A stretch of DNA of 64,000 nt from Lacicoccus halitifaciens (GCF_040544485.1 NZ_JBDZDV010000006.1:62001-126000); one strand, 5' to 3'; positions 50,365 to 59,709 are shown, counted from the stretch's first letter. The notes: generated by a model from the letters alone, not told the origin. Translations and numbers: made by a program.

Positions 50365-51234
50365 ATGAAGATTGCAATAGTTACAGACTCGACAGCCTAT
50401 ATACCTGAAAATCTTTTGGAGAAATACGATATACACACGATACCGCTCAGTGTCGTGATGGGGGATGAGACGTACAGGGAGAACGTGGATATCACCACGG
50501 AGGAATTCTTTGAAAAGATGGCGCAGATGGACACACTGCCGAGGACGAGCCAGCCATCGATCGGGGACTATATACTGCTCCTTGAATCATTGTACCGTGA
50601 CGGCTACACGGATGTGCTCAGCTTCCATCTGTCGGCCGAGCTCAGCGGTACATACCAGAATGCGGTGGCGGCGGGCCGGAGTGTTGAAGGGATCAATGTG
50701 CATGTCATAGACAGCCAGATCGCCTGCCTCGTCCAGGGTTTCATGCCCCTTTATGCAGCGCAGCACAAGGACAGCATGCCGCTTGAGGACCTGATCGCCG
50801 AAGTGGAAGAGATGAAGAAGAAAGAGAACATGAATGCATATCTCATCGTGGACACTTTGACGAACCTTCAGAAAGGCGGCCGGCTGTCCAATGCACAGGC
50901 ACTGGTCGGCAGTCTCCTGAAAGTGAAGCCGATCCTTGAATTCCAGGACGGGAAAATCGTCCCTTATGAGAAGATCAGGACGAAGAAGAAAGCGAAGAAG
51001 AAAGTCGAGGAAATTTTTGCAGAAGAAGTCAGACGTCACGAGGGCAAGGATATCACGGCAGCCGTCATACACAGCAATGTGGAGGATGAGGGGCGTGAAT
51101 GGATGGAAGAACTGCAGGAACAATTCCCCCAGGTGAATTTCATTCTCAGCTATTTCGGTCCGGTCATCGCGACCCACCTCGGTGAAGGCGCGCTCGGCCT
51201 CGGATATACGACATATGATGTGAAGATCGACTGA
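50365..51234 (+). CDS. fakB1: Fatty-acid-binding protein FakB1 (DegV family)
   Basis: A 289-residue DegV protein that resembles staphylococcal FakB1: MKIAIVTDSTAYIPENLLEK, PRTSQPSIGDYI, LSAELSGTYQNAVAAGRSVE, AYLIVDTLTNLQKGGRLSNA, PYEKIRTKKKAKKKVEEI and GALGLGYTTYDVKID. FakB delivers exogenous fatty acid to FakA for phosphorylation and phospholipid use. The location before comFA matches S. aureus. GGAGG precedes ATG 50365. Confidence 0.9.
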   Translation: MKIAIVTDSTAYIPENLLEKYDIHTIPLSVVMGDETYRENVDITTEEFFEKMAQMDTLPRTSQPSIGDYILLLESLYRDGYTDVLSFHLSAELSGTYQNAVAAGRSVEGINVHVIDSQIACLVQGFMPLYAAQHKDSMPLEDLIAEVEEMKKKENMNAYLIVDTLTNLQKGGRLSNAQALVGSLLKVKPILEFQDGKIVPYEKIRTKKKAKKKVEEIFAEEVRRHEGKDITAAVIHSNVEDEGREWMEELQEQFPQVNFILSYFGPVIATHLGEGALGLGYTTYDVKID

Positions 51235-51258
51235 TCGGGAAACAAAATCAAATATTCA

Positions 51259-51290
51259 GGACGCAGCTTATTTTGCTGCGTCCTTTTTTT
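51259..51290 (+). terminator. Terminator after fakB1
   Basis: GGACGCAGC / GCTGCGTCC stem, loop TTATTTT, seven T. It ends one base before a possible upstream ATG of comFA. Confidence 0.93.
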
Positions 51291-51302
51291 ATGGAGGATG
51301 CC

Positions 51303-52547
51303 ATGTACTTCGACAGCAAAGGGGACATATTATATAAGGAAGCAGGCGTCGACAGCGTTAAAAATCTTTGCCACCGATGCCTGAACAACGACAAGACGCT
51401 GTTTTATGAATTCCATTCACCGCTTCATCAGAAGAAGGTGAAATACTGCCTGAACTGCATCGGGATCGGGCGCTCGGATTCCGTCACGCCGCTGATCGCA
51501 GCAAGGTCGATGTCAAGGAGGGAGGAATGCGGATATAAGCTCCACTTCGAGCTGACGGAGATCCAGAAGGCGGCCTCGCGGAAAGTCGTGGAGGCGGTGC
51601 GTGAGGAGAAAAACCTGCTGCTCCATGCAGTGACCGGCGCAGGAAAGACGGAAATCATCTTCGAGGGAATCAAATATGCAAGGGAGAACGGCCTGAACGT
51701 CGCCGTGGTCAGCCCGAGGATCGATGTGGTCAAGGAACTGCACCTGAGGCTTAGCGGGGCATTCAAGAAGTCGAGAATCGATTTGATGTTTGCAGGCGTC
51801 AAGGTGAAATTCGAACATCACTTCACCGTATGCACGGTGCATCAGCTCTACAATTTCACAGACCATTTCGACTGCATCATCGTCGATGAATTCGATGCCT
51901 TCCCGCTCGCGGGCGACACGCATCTTCAGGGGGCGGTCCACAAGGCGCTCACGGCCCGCGGCAGCATCATCATCATGACGGCGACGCCGACCAGGAAGAT
52001 GCTGAAACTTGCAGGCGGCAATGTGTTCCAGATCGCAAGGCGGTATCACGGGCATGACCTCGCGATACCGGAAATCCACTATGCCAATGTCAGGCGGGCC
52101 ATGGAGAAGGGGCGCCTTGATGCGAAACTGGAGCGGCTGCTCGACGGGATCATGACGCACGGACGGAAAGTACTGGTTTTCTTCCCCGAAATTAAAATGA
52201 TGCATGAGGTGCATGGACTGATGGGGGATTTCGACAGTGTGGAGGCGGTCTACAGCGGTGATGCGGCGCGGTATGTGAAGGTGCAGCGCATGCGGGAGGG
52301 GGACATCCGGATCCTCCTTACGACGACGATCCTCGAACGCGGCGTCACATTCAGGGATCTGGACGTCATCGTCGTTCACACGGAATATTTCCCCGCCGAC
52401 ACATTGATCCAGATATGCGGGCGTGTGGGCAGGAAGCCGCAGGATCCGACCGGGAACGTCCATTTCCTCACACTCTACAACACCCACCATATCCGGGCGA
52501 CCATCAGGAAAATAAAGGCCTTCAACAGCGGGCGGACCGTCTTATGA
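51303..52547 (+). CDS. comFA: Competence DNA translocation ATPase ComFA
   Basis: A 414-residue DEAD-box-like helicase that drives single-stranded DNA through the ComEC channel. N-terminal zinc finger: CHRC and CLNC. Helicase marks: Walker A HAVTGAGKTE, VVSPRIDVVKEL, DEFDAF in place of DEAD, MTATPTRKML and QICGRVGR. ATG 51303 follows GGAGG by 5 bases. Starts from 51273 or 51291 would overlap the fakB1 terminator. ATGA overlap links it to comFC. Confidence 0.94.
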   Translation: MYFDSKGDILYKEAGVDSVKNLCHRCLNNDKTLFYEFHSPLHQKKVKYCLNCIGIGRSDSVTPLIAARSMSRREECGYKLHFELTEIQKAASRKVVEAVREEKNLLLHAVTGAGKTEIIFEGIKYARENGLNVAVVSPRIDVVKELHLRLSGAFKKSRIDLMFAGVKVKFEHHFTVCTVHQLYNFTDHFDCIIVDEFDAFPLAGDTHLQGAVHKALTARGSIIIMTATPTRKMLKLAGGNVFQIARRYHGHDLAIPEIHYANVRRAMEKGRLDAKLERLLDGIMTHGRKVLVFFPEIKMMHEVHGLMGDFDSVEAVYSGDAARYVKVQRMREGDIRILLTTTILERGVTFRDLDVIVVHTEYFPADTLIQICGRVGRKPQDPTGNVHFLTLYNTHHIRATIRKIKAFNSGRTVL

Positions 52548-53218
52548 GGTGCCTTTACTGCCACCGGAGGCTGGAGCCGGAACTGCATCTTCTGAACTTG
52601 TTCACGGCCCCCGGCCCGTTGTGCGGAGAATGTGAAATCAGGCTGAAGGAATGGCGGCGTGGGGAGCGGTGCGGCAGGTGCCGCCGGCTGATGGGTGAAG
52701 GGGAATCGGAGTGCAGGGACTGCATCTTCCTAAAAAACCGCTTCCCCCCGGTCGGGAAAATCATGTGCATGCTCGATTACAACGAGGAAGTGAAGATGCT
52801 CATGCACAGATATAAATTCGTAAGGGACATTGCGCTTGCGGAAGTGCTGGCACAGTTCATCACAGTGAGAAAGCGGGACTATGACCACTTTGTGCCGATC
52901 CCGGTTTCTCCCGGGCGGTTCCGTGACCGGGGGTTCAACCAGATCATCGAAGTGCTGGCCCGTGCCCGCCTCCCCCACAGCAGTCTGCTTGAGACCGGAA
53001 AGGTGAAGCTGCAGTCGGAACTTTCCAGGCATGAGCGTATGAACAGCGCCAATCCTTTCACTTTCAATAAAGAATATCGGGATGTTAGACTGCGGGATAC
53101 AAGGATATTGATAGTGGATGATATATACACCACAGGAATCACAGTCCATCATGCGGCGGAAGTCTTATTACACCATGAACCTGCCGCATTGGATGTGTTA
53201 ACGTTTTCAAAAGCATGA
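52544..53218 (+). CDS. comFC: Competence protein ComFC (phosphoribosyltransferase-like)
   Basis: A 224-residue protein with N-terminal zinc cysteines (CLYC; CGEC; CGRC; CRDC) and a C-terminal phosphoribosyltransferase fold with ILIVDDIYTTGITVHHAAE. It works with ComFA in DNA uptake. The real start is ATG 52544, overlapping the comFA stop; the frame upstream is open but inside comFA. No separate Shine-Dalgarno is needed, as translation is coupled. Confidence 0.94.
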   Translation: MRCLYCHRRLEPELHLLNLFTAPGPLCGECEIRLKEWRRGERCGRCRRLMGEGESECRDCIFLKNRFPPVGKIMCMLDYNEEVKMLMHRYKFVRDIALAEVLAQFITVRKRDYDHFVPIPVSPGRFRDRGFNQIIEVLARARLPHSSLLETGKVKLQSELSRHERMNSANPFTFNKEYRDVRLRDTRILIVDDIYTTGITVHHAAEVLLHHEPAALDVLTFSKA

Positions 53219-53273
53219 TGGACTATGGTACAATGGGAATGAAAAGAAAAAGCAATTCAAGGAGGCGTGCATC

Positions 53274-53837
53274 ATGATAAGATGTGAGATAAGAGGAGAA
53301 AATATTGAAGTGACGGATGCGATCAGATCGCATATCGAGGAAAAAGTCGGCAAGCTCGAGCGTTACTTCAATGATGTACCAAATACTCATGCGCATGTAA
53401 ACATTAAGACTTATAACAACAAGCAGGGCAAGGTTGAAATTACAATCCCTATGAAAGGCCTCACTTTACGTGCAGAAGAAAGACATGATGACCTGTATGC
53501 TGCAGTGGATCTGATCGTCGACAAGCTTGAAAGGCAGATCCGCAAGCATAAAACCAAAATCAACCGTAAGTTCAGGGAGAAAGATCCGGAGCTTGAAATG
53601 TTCAGGGCAGCCGAGAATGACAACGGAAACGGCGACGCCACGGATCATACCGACGAAGGCATTGAGATCGTGCGTACGAAAGAATTCACCCTGAAACCTA
53701 TGGATTCCGAAGAAGCGGTGCTGCAGATGAACATGCTCGGCCACGATTTCTTCGTCTTCAATGACCGTGAAACCGAAGGGACCAGCATCGTATACAGACG
53801 CAGGGACGGAAAGTATGCAGTGATTGAAACGAACTAA
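53274..53837 (+). CDS. hpf: Long-form ribosome hibernation promoting factor HPF
   Basis: A 187-residue protein: N-terminal ribosome-binding domain (IRCEIRGENIEVTDAIRSHI; VEITIPMKGLTLRAEERHDD), an acidic linker (DNGNGDATDHTDEG) and a C-terminal dimer domain (VRTKEFTLKPMDSEEAVLQM; FFVFNDRETEGTSIVYRRRD). It forms 100S ribosome dimers in stationary phase. An extended -10 TGGTACAAT (53226-53234) lies before AAGGAGGCG and ATG 53274. Confidence 0.96.
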   Translation: MIRCEIRGENIEVTDAIRSHIEEKVGKLERYFNDVPNTHAHVNIKTYNNKQGKVEITIPMKGLTLRAEERHDDLYAAVDLIVDKLERQIRKHKTKINRKFREKDPELEMFRAAENDNGNGDATDHTDEGIEIVRTKEFTLKPMDSEEAVLQMNMLGHDFFVFNDRETEGTSIVYRRRDGKYAVIETN

Positions 53838-53875
53838 ATTGCTTATTCTTTGAAAAAGGACCAAATGATTGGATG

Positions 53876-53919
53876 AACAGGACGAGGACTCTTCTTTGGG
53901 AGGGAAACGTCCTGTTTTT
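53876..53919 (+). terminator. Terminator after hpf
   Basis: AACAGGACG paired with CGTCCTGTT across a 23-base loop, then T run. Confidence 0.75.
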
Positions 53920-53990
53920 ATTTTCTGTGGAAAAATGGTAAAATTATGTGATGTATAACGACATGTGTAAAGAATGAGGAGAGAGCTATC

Positions 53991-56519
53991 TTGGGCGTAC
54001 TGAATAAATTATTTGATGGCAACCGGTTCGAAGTCAGATCATTGCGCAAGCAGGCTGAAAAAGTGGACGCTTACCGTTCCGCGATGATGGAACTTGGCGA
54101 TGCAGAACTTCAGGCCAAAACTGATGAATTCAAGGACCGGTTGAAAGATGTTGAAGATGATGTTAAACAAGAAGAAAAGTTATTGGATGATATATTGCCG
54201 GAAGCATTTGCTGTAGTGAGGGAAGCTTCCCGCAGGACACTCGGGCTTGAACCGTTCCTTGTTCAGATCATGGGCGGGATCGCGCTCCATAAAGGCGACA
54301 TTGCAGAGATGAAGACCGGTGAAGGTAAGACGCTGACCGCCACAATGCCGGTGTATCTGAATGCACTGACGGGCAGGGGTGTCCATGTGATCACCGTCAA
54401 CGAATACCTCTCTGCAACACAGATGGAGGAAATGTCGGTGCTGTACAACTTCCTCGGACTGACCGTCGGACTGAACCTGAACCAGAAGAACAGTGAAGAG
54501 AAGCGGCACGCTTTTGCACAGGACATCACCTATACGACCAACAACGAACTCGGTTTCGATTATCTGAGGGATAACATGGTGACGTATAAGAAGGACCGGG
54601 TGCTGCGTGAACTGAATTATGCGATCATTGACGAGGTCGACTCGATCCTGATCGATGAAGCGCGTACGCCGCTGATCATCTCGGGCAAGGCGGAACAGTC
54701 GGAAACGCAGTACATGCAGGCGAACGCATTCGTCAAAATGCTTAAGATGGATGAGGACTTCACATATGATGTGAAGACGAAAGGCATACAGCTTACGGAG
54801 GACGGCATCCATAAGTCGGAGAAATGGTTCAAGATAGACAACCTGTTCGACGTCAAGCACGTGAATCTGCTGCATCACATCAACCAGGCGCTCAAAGCGA
54901 ATTTCTCGATGGAGCGGGATGTGGACTATGTGGTGGAGGACGATAAAGTCGTCATCGTCGACCAGTTCACAGGTCGTACAATGAAAGGCCGGCGCTTTTC
55001 AGACGGCCTGCATCAGGCGCTTGAAGCGAAGGAAGGCGTCGACATCCAGAATGAGTCGAAGACGATGGCATCCATCACCTTCCAGAACTTCTTCAGACAG
55101 TTCAGGAAGCTCTCCGGCATGACGGGTACGGCGAAAACGGAAGAAGAAGAGTTCATCAACATCTATAATATGAAAGTCACCCAGATTCCGACGAACCAGC
55201 CGGTCGCCCGTGAGGACCGGACGGATAAGATTTTCTCGAACAAGGAATTCAAATTCAACGCGGTCATCGAAGAAGTGATGGAAAGGCACCGTAAGGGCCA
55301 GCCGATACTGATCGGTACGGTCGCGGTCGAGACGAGTGAACTGATCTCCGAAATGCTGCGTAAAAAAGGGATACGGCATAATGTGCTGAATGCGAAGAAC
55401 CATGAACGCGAAGCGGAAATCATCCAGAACGCAGGGAAAAAGGGAGCGGTCACGATTGCCACGAACATGGCGGGCCGCGGGACGGACATCAAGCTCGGTG
55501 AGGGCGTCAAGGAAGTCGGGGGCCTCGCGGTCATCGGTACTGAACGCCATGAATCCCGCCGTATCGATGATCAGCTGCGCGGACGTGCCGGCCGTCAGGG
55601 CGATGTCGGTGTGAGTACATTCTACCTGTCGCTTGAAGATGACCTGATGAGACGTTTCGGCTCGGAACGCATCCAGGGCGCCATGAACCGGCTTGGCATG
55701 TCCGGAGAGGAACTGACTTCGAAAATGATTTCAAGAGCGGTCGAGTCTTCCCAGAAACGTGTGGAAGGGAACAACTTCGATGCGCGTAAACGCCTGCTCC
55801 AGTATGACGATGTGCTGAGGCGCCAGAGGGAGATCATCTATCAGGAGCGTAACGAGATCATCGACAACGAAGATGTACGAGACCTTTTGATGGGAATGAT
55901 CGAGTCCTCCGTGGAACGCACAGTCGGCTTCTATAATCTTGAGGACGAGGAAAACATCGACTATGATCAGTTCGTGAACACTTTGAATGATCTTTATTTC
56001 CGTGAGGAAACAGTCACTGCAGAGGATCTGAAATATAAGGAATCCAAAGAGATCATCGAGCTGCTGATGGAAAAAGTCAGGCATGAACTGGAATTGAAGG
56101 AAGAGAAACTCGGCGAAGAGAAGATGCGCCTGTTTGAGCGCATGATGATGCTCAGGACGATGGACAGGAAGTGGACGGAGCACATCGATGCGATGGACCA
56201 GCTCCGTACCGGCATCCACCTGCGTTCATACGGCCAGATCAACCCGCTCCGTGAATACCAGAATGAGGGGCTCCAGATGTTTGAGGACATGCTCGTTGCG
56301 ATCGAGGACGATACGGCGAAGTATGTGCTGAAGACGCAGGTGAGGTCCGATGAGGAACTGAAGCGCGAGCAGGTCGTATCGAAGAGCGATATGCAGACCG
56401 GCGACGGCAAGCCGAAAGTGAAGAAGGCACCGAAGAAAAGGGAAGTCAGAGTCGGACGCAACGACCCGTGTCCATGCGGATCGGGTAAAAAATACAAGAA
56501 CTGCCATGGGGCGGCATAA
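53991..56519 (+). CDS. secA: Preprotein translocase ATPase SecA
   Basis: An 842-residue motor for Sec protein export. Motifs: Walker A MKTGEGKTLTATMPVYLNAL, TNNELGFDYLRDNM, IIDEVDSILIDEARTPLIIS, MTGTAKTEEEEF, IATNMAGRGTDIKLG, RRIDDQLRGRAGRQGD, and the C-terminal zinc motif CPCGSGKKYKNCHGAA. TTG 53991 follows AGGAGAG by 8 bases. It is followed 11 bases later by prfB. Confidence 0.98.
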   Translation: MGVLNKLFDGNRFEVRSLRKQAEKVDAYRSAMMELGDAELQAKTDEFKDRLKDVEDDVKQEEKLLDDILPEAFAVVREASRRTLGLEPFLVQIMGGIALHKGDIAEMKTGEGKTLTATMPVYLNALTGRGVHVITVNEYLSATQMEEMSVLYNFLGLTVGLNLNQKNSEEKRHAFAQDITYTTNNELGFDYLRDNMVTYKKDRVLRELNYAIIDEVDSILIDEARTPLIISGKAEQSETQYMQANAFVKMLKMDEDFTYDVKTKGIQLTEDGIHKSEKWFKIDNLFDVKHVNLLHHINQALKANFSMERDVDYVVEDDKVVIVDQFTGRTMKGRRFSDGLHQALEAKEGVDIQNESKTMASITFQNFFRQFRKLSGMTGTAKTEEEEFINIYNMKVTQIPTNQPVAREDRTDKIFSNKEFKFNAVIEEVMERHRKGQPILIGTVAVETSELISEMLRKKGIRHNVLNAKNHEREAEIIQNAGKKGAVTIATNMAGRGTDIKLGEGVKEVGGLAVIGTERHESRRIDDQLRGRAGRQGDVGVSTFYLSLEDDLMRRFGSERIQGAMNRLGMSGEELTSKMISRAVESSQKRVEGNNFDARKRLLQYDDVLRRQREIIYQERNEIIDNEDVRDLLMGMIESSVERTVGFYNLEDEENIDYDQFVNTLNDLYFREETVTAEDLKYKESKEIIELLMEKVRHELELKEEKLGEEKMRLFERMMMLRTMDRKWTEHIDAMDQLRTGIHLRSYGQINPLREYQNEGLQMFEDMLVAIEDDTAKYVLKTQVRSDEELKREQVVSKSDMQTGDGKPKVKKAPKKREVRVGRNDPCPCGSGKKYKNCHGAA

Positions 56520-56530
56520 AGGAGACTGTT

Positions 56531-57632
56531 ATGGAATTATCAGATATCAAAAATTTTACAGAAGCAAAGAAAGAAAAATTAAAAGACTTTAGGGGGTCTC
56601 TTTGACTTAGAAGAAAAAGAGACTCAAATTAGAGAGAATGAAGAAGAGATGATGCAGCCGGAATTTTGGAATAACCCGGAGGCTGCACAGAAACTGATCG
56701 ACAGCAACAACCATGTCAAAAAAATTGCAGACGGCTTCAATGAACTGGTCGAACTGATCGATGACATCGAAGTGACATATGAGCTGCTCAAAGAAGAATA
56801 TGATGAAGATATGAAAGAGATGCTCGATGAAAGTGTCAAGGAAGCAGAAGAGAAGTTCAATGAATATGAGCTGAACATCCTGCTGAGTGACGAGCATGAC
56901 CATCTCGACGCACTGCTCGAGCTGCATCCCGGTGCCGGCGGTACTGAAAGCCAGGACTGGGCGGAGATGCTCCTCAGGATGTATCAGAGGTATGCCGAGC
57001 AGCAGGGCTTCAAAGTGGAGACGATTGATTACCAGGCAGGGGATGAGGCAGGGGTCAAAAGCGTCACACTGTCCATCAAGGGCCCGAATGCCTACGGCCT
57101 CCTGAAGGCGGAGAAAGGCGTCCACCGGCTGGTGAGGATTTCGCCGTTCGACTCCTCGGGCAGAAGGCACACATCATTCGTATCATGTGAAGTGACTCCG
57201 CAGTTCGACCACGATGATATCGAAATCGAAGTGAGGAGCGAGGACATCAGCGTCGACACCTACCGTTCCAGCGGCGCCGGCGGCCAGCATGTCAACACAT
57301 CCGATTCCGCCGTCCGTATCACGCACCATGAAACGGGCATCGTCGTGACATGCCAGAACGAAAGGTCCCAGCTCAAAAACCGGGATCAGGCGATGAAGAT
57401 GCTGAAGTCGAAGCTTTATCAGAGGGAACTGGAAGCCCAGCAGGCCGAAATAGACGCCATCAAAGGCGACCAGAAGGAAATCGGCTGGGGATCCCAGATC
57501 CGCTCCTACGTCTTCCACCCTTATTCAATGATCAAGGACCACCGCACGAATCACGAAGTCGGCAATACGGACAAAGTGATGGACGGCGAGCTCGGCCCGT
57601 TCATCGAAGCATACCTGCGGCAGAATATATAA
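56531..57632 (+). CDS. prfB: Peptide chain release factor 2, with programmed +1 frameshift
   Basis: A 366-residue RF2 that ends translation at UGA and UAA. The first 24 codons (MELSDIKNFTEAKKEKLKDF, then RGSL) run into an in-frame TGA at 56603-56605; the ribosome shifts +1 at CTT-TGA-C to continue as DLEEKETQIREN. The GGQ catalytic motif (GAGGQHVN) and the SPF codon-reading motif (ISPFDSSG) are present. GGAGA precedes ATG 56531. The frameshift makes RF2 self-regulating, so this is not a pseudogene. Confidence 0.97.
56591..56606 (+). promoter_or_regulatory. prfB programmed frameshift signal
   Basis: AGGGGG (internal Shine-Dalgarno) spaced by TCT before CTT-TGA-C, close to the widespread AGGGGGTATCTTTGAC element. 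Slippage occurs from CTT to TTT. Confidence 0.95.
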
Positions 57633-57644
57633 TGAAGGAATCAG

Positions 57645-57670
57645 GACACCCCCCCCGGGGTGTCTTTTTT
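57645..57670 (+). terminator. Terminator after prfB
   Basis: GACACCCC / GGGGTGTC stem, loop CCCC, six T. Confidence 0.93.
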
Positions 57671-58078
57671 ATTGGAGATGGTCATTTATGCGTGCTCTGA
57701 TGTTTATTATAGTAGGAAACCGGCTTTTGGAAACGAGCAAATCGTTGGAAAATGGAGATATGCCCGGATCCCGCCTTCTCCCCGGATGAAGTGAAGATAG
57801 TCCGCCGGTGAGAAACCACACGACTTATTATTAACATCACAAAACATGAAAGGGTGAAATGTTAACAGTGAAATCCCTTACAATCCTCCGTCCGGTTCAT
57901 CACCCGGGCCGGCCCCTTACCCGAAATCCTCTTGAAGTAAAGATTTTTTTAAATTTCACAATGAGTTCATCCTGTAATATTCGTGTCATATTAAAGATGA
58001 GAATGCCGTCATATCAACGTTTTTCACTGTAATAAAGTGTGTCATATATTACATTCGGCCGTTCTAAATTTCGTTTGT
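57671..58078. other. Long non-coding stretch upstream of the CHAP gene
   Basis: About 400 bases with no credible gene. It has C-rich patches (near 57760-57785 and 57890-57925). A WalR-like direct repeat TGTAAT-N5-TGTCAT (one mismatch) is at 57973-57989. A weak promoter-like pair TTTATG-N17-TATAGT lies near 57683-57711. It may hold a small RNA or distant regulatory sites. It does not match the c-di-AMP riboswitch. Confidence 0.45.
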
Positions 58079-58095
58079 TTTACAATTCCTTTACA
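58079..58095 (-). promoter_or_regulatory. Predicted WalR (YycF) binding site before the CHAP gene
   Basis: On the minus strand TGTAAA-GGAAT-TGTAAA fits TGTWAH-N5-TGTWAH exactly. WalKR controls cell-wall hydrolases such as ssaA in Staphylococcus, and the site lies just upstream of the gene's -10. Confidence 0.8.
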
Positions 58096-58118
58096 TCCTA
58101 CACAACTGAAAATTTCTG

Positions 58119-58191
58119 TGCTATAGTACTAAACATAGATTTAACAAGGCGGGTACGGCCCATCAGTTACCGTACGAAAATCAACTTGTTA
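58119..58191 (+). promoter_or_regulatory. Promoter and 5' UTR hairpin of the CHAP gene
   Basis: Extended -10 TGCTATAGT (58119-58127). The transcript leader then has nested arms TAACAAG (58142-58148) with CTTGTTA (58185-58191) and GTACGG (58153-58158) with CCGTAC (58170-58175), a stem-loop that stays clear of AGGAGG at 58201-58206. Confidence 0.65.
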
Positions 58192-58217
58192 TATATCATT
58201 AGGAGGAAATATTTATT

Positions 58218-58979
58218 ATGAAGAAGACAGTAGTATCAATAGCAACTGTTACAGCGTTGACAGGAATTGCTTCAACTAATATATCAGCAAATGAATACGT
58301 ACCGGCAGAGGTACAGCAGAACCATGACTATACTTATAACTATGAAACGAATGGCGACAGCTATTCCTACTACTGGTACTACGGAGATGTAGACGGCAGC
58401 CAGTATGCCAACCAGTATTCATCAAACTCAAACGAAACAGCTTCAGCACAGAATACATACACAGCTCAAGCAGCACCTGCAGTGAACGAAGCTCCGGCAG
58501 TACAGGAAGCATCCGCACCTGCAGCGACACAGTCACAGGCATCTGCTGATGTACAGGCACCAGCAGTCACTGACGTACAGGCACCGGCAGTAGTTGAAAC
58601 TCCGGCAGCAAGCAGCAGTTCATCATTTACAGGCGGCACTAACTTCTACCCGGGCGGCGAGTGTACTTGGTATGCTTTCGAACGCCGTGCAGAACTTGGT
58701 AAAGCTGTCAGCGGCAGCTGGGGAAATGCCAGTAACTGGGCAGGCCAGGCAAGCGCGCAAGGTCTCACTGTAAACAACTCGCCTTCAGTCGGCGCAATCA
58801 TCCAGACACCTGCACACACAAATGGTGCATACGGAATGGGCCACGTTGGTGTTGTAGAATCAGTGAACGGCGACGGTTCCATCACGATTTCAGAAATGAA
58901 CTGGAGCGGCGGCCTCGGCGGAAAAACATTCAGAACACTTTCTGCTTCACAAGCTGCAAGCCACAACTTCATCCACTAA
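58218..58979 (+). CDS. Secreted CHAP-domain peptidoglycan hydrolase (SsaA-like)
   Basis: A 253-residue exported protein. Signal peptide of about 24 residues (cut after NISA), a Tyr/Asn-rich part (about 36-75), an Ala/Pro/Val-rich linker with repeated VQAPAV (about 85-135), and a CHAP domain (about 138-253) with catalytic Cys149 (GGECTWYAFERR) and His209 (GMGHVGVVE). It probably cuts cross-bridge or amide bonds in peptidoglycan. It lacks LysM repeats. It has a WalR site upstream and its own terminator. Confidence 0.92.
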   Translation: MKKTVVSIATVTALTGIASTNISANEYVPAEVQQNHDYTYNYETNGDSYSYYWYYGDVDGSQYANQYSSNSNETASAQNTYTAQAAPAVNEAPAVQEASAPAATQSQASADVQAPAVTDVQAPAVVETPAASSSSSFTGGTNFYPGGECTWYAFERRAELGKAVSGSWGNASNWAGQASAQGLTVNNSPSVGAIIQTPAHTNGAYGMGHVGVVESVNGDGSITISEMNWSGGLGGKTFRTLSASQAASHNFIH

Positions 58980-58999
58980 AATCTGCTTTACAGCAGATC

Positions 59000-59030
59000 A
59001 GGATCGGGACTCATGTCCCGGTCCTTTTTT
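59000..59030 (+). terminator. Terminator after the CHAP gene
   Basis: AGGATCGGGAC / GTCCCGGTCCT with loop TCAT and six T. A smaller stem ATCTGCT/AGCAGAT precedes it. Confidence 0.92.
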
Positions 59031-59121
59031 AATGTCCACAAATATTCAACGGTTGCACCGTGTCCGGGCGGTGATGTTATGTTAAAATAATTGCAATAAC
59101 TATACTGGGGAAGTTTTTGAT

Positions 59122-59709
59122 ATGAACAGGAAACGTATACTCATCATTATTGCCGTCGCCGCGGGTTCCCTCCTCATCGGCGCGGCCATCGGCGCAGTGT
59201 TGAACTACTCGGAAGATCAGTTCGACAACCAGGCGCTGGAGACGCTCAAGTCCACAGAAGGCAGGGACAACCATCATGCCGTCGGCGGGAACATCATGGA
59301 AAACGAGCTGACGGAGATCATGAATGCAAATGCGGGTTTTAATGATATTATAGGGAGTAATGAAGTGACGGTCGTCAATTTCTTCGCCTCATGGTGCGAT
59401 CCATGCAAGCGGGAAACGCCGGCACTCAATGAATATCATAACGAGCACCTGGACGAGCCGATCGACATCATCGGTATCAACATCAGCGACAGCGACGCCA
59501 ACCGGGATGCGTTCCTGGAAGAGTATGAAGTGCAGTATCCGGTCTTCGAATTCGAAGATGAAGATCAGGCAATGTCGGATCATCAGATTCATCTGATGCC
59601 GACGACTTTCTTCGTCAACGGCGAAGGTGAGATCATCCGGGCATATATCGGCGAAGTGTCGCCGGAACTCGTGACGAACTATATAAATTACGTTAAGGAG
59701 GCATCCTGA
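59122..59709 (+). CDS. Membrane-anchored thioredoxin-like protein (ResA/TlpA type)
   Basis: A 195-residue protein with an N-terminal anchor (IIIAVAAGSLLIGAAIGAVL) and an external thioredoxin domain. The redox motif is WCDPC (Cys92, Cys95) in VVNFFASWCDPCKRETP, with the cis-Pro segment LMPTTFFVNGEGEIIRAYIG. It may reduce apocytochrome or other exported thiols; no cytochrome c maturation genes are nearby. GGGGAAG precedes ATG 59122. Its stop overlaps the next gene by one base. Confidence 0.88.
   Translation: MNRKRILIIIAVAAGSLLIGAAIGAVLNYSEDQFDNQALETLKSTEGRDNHHAVGGNIMENELTEIMNANAGFNDIIGSNEVTVVNFFASWCDPCKRETPALNEYHNEHLDEPIDIIGINISDSDANRDAFLEEYEVQYPVFEFEDEDQAMSDHQIHLMPTTFFVNGEGEIIRAYIGEVSPELVTNYINYVKEAS

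Noticed and set aside
51513..52490. A 325-codon minus-strand open frame opposite comFA
   Set aside because: It lies wholly antisense to comFA, has no Shine-Dalgarno or family resemblance, and its residue mix (many His, Arg, Asp) is typical of antisense frames in this codon usage.
54180..54878. A 232-codon minus-strand frame opposite secA
   Set aside because: Same reasoning: fully inside a well-supported essential gene and without motifs.
56531..56648. prfB as a pseudogene because of the in-frame TGA
   Set aside because: The AGGGGG and CTT-TGA-C arrangement is the conserved programmed frameshift, and the downstream frame is intact.
57671..58217. c-di-AMP (ydaO-type) riboswitch before the CHAP gene
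   Set aside because: The conserved G-rich and GAA blocks of that class are not present in order; only the gene context is suggestive.
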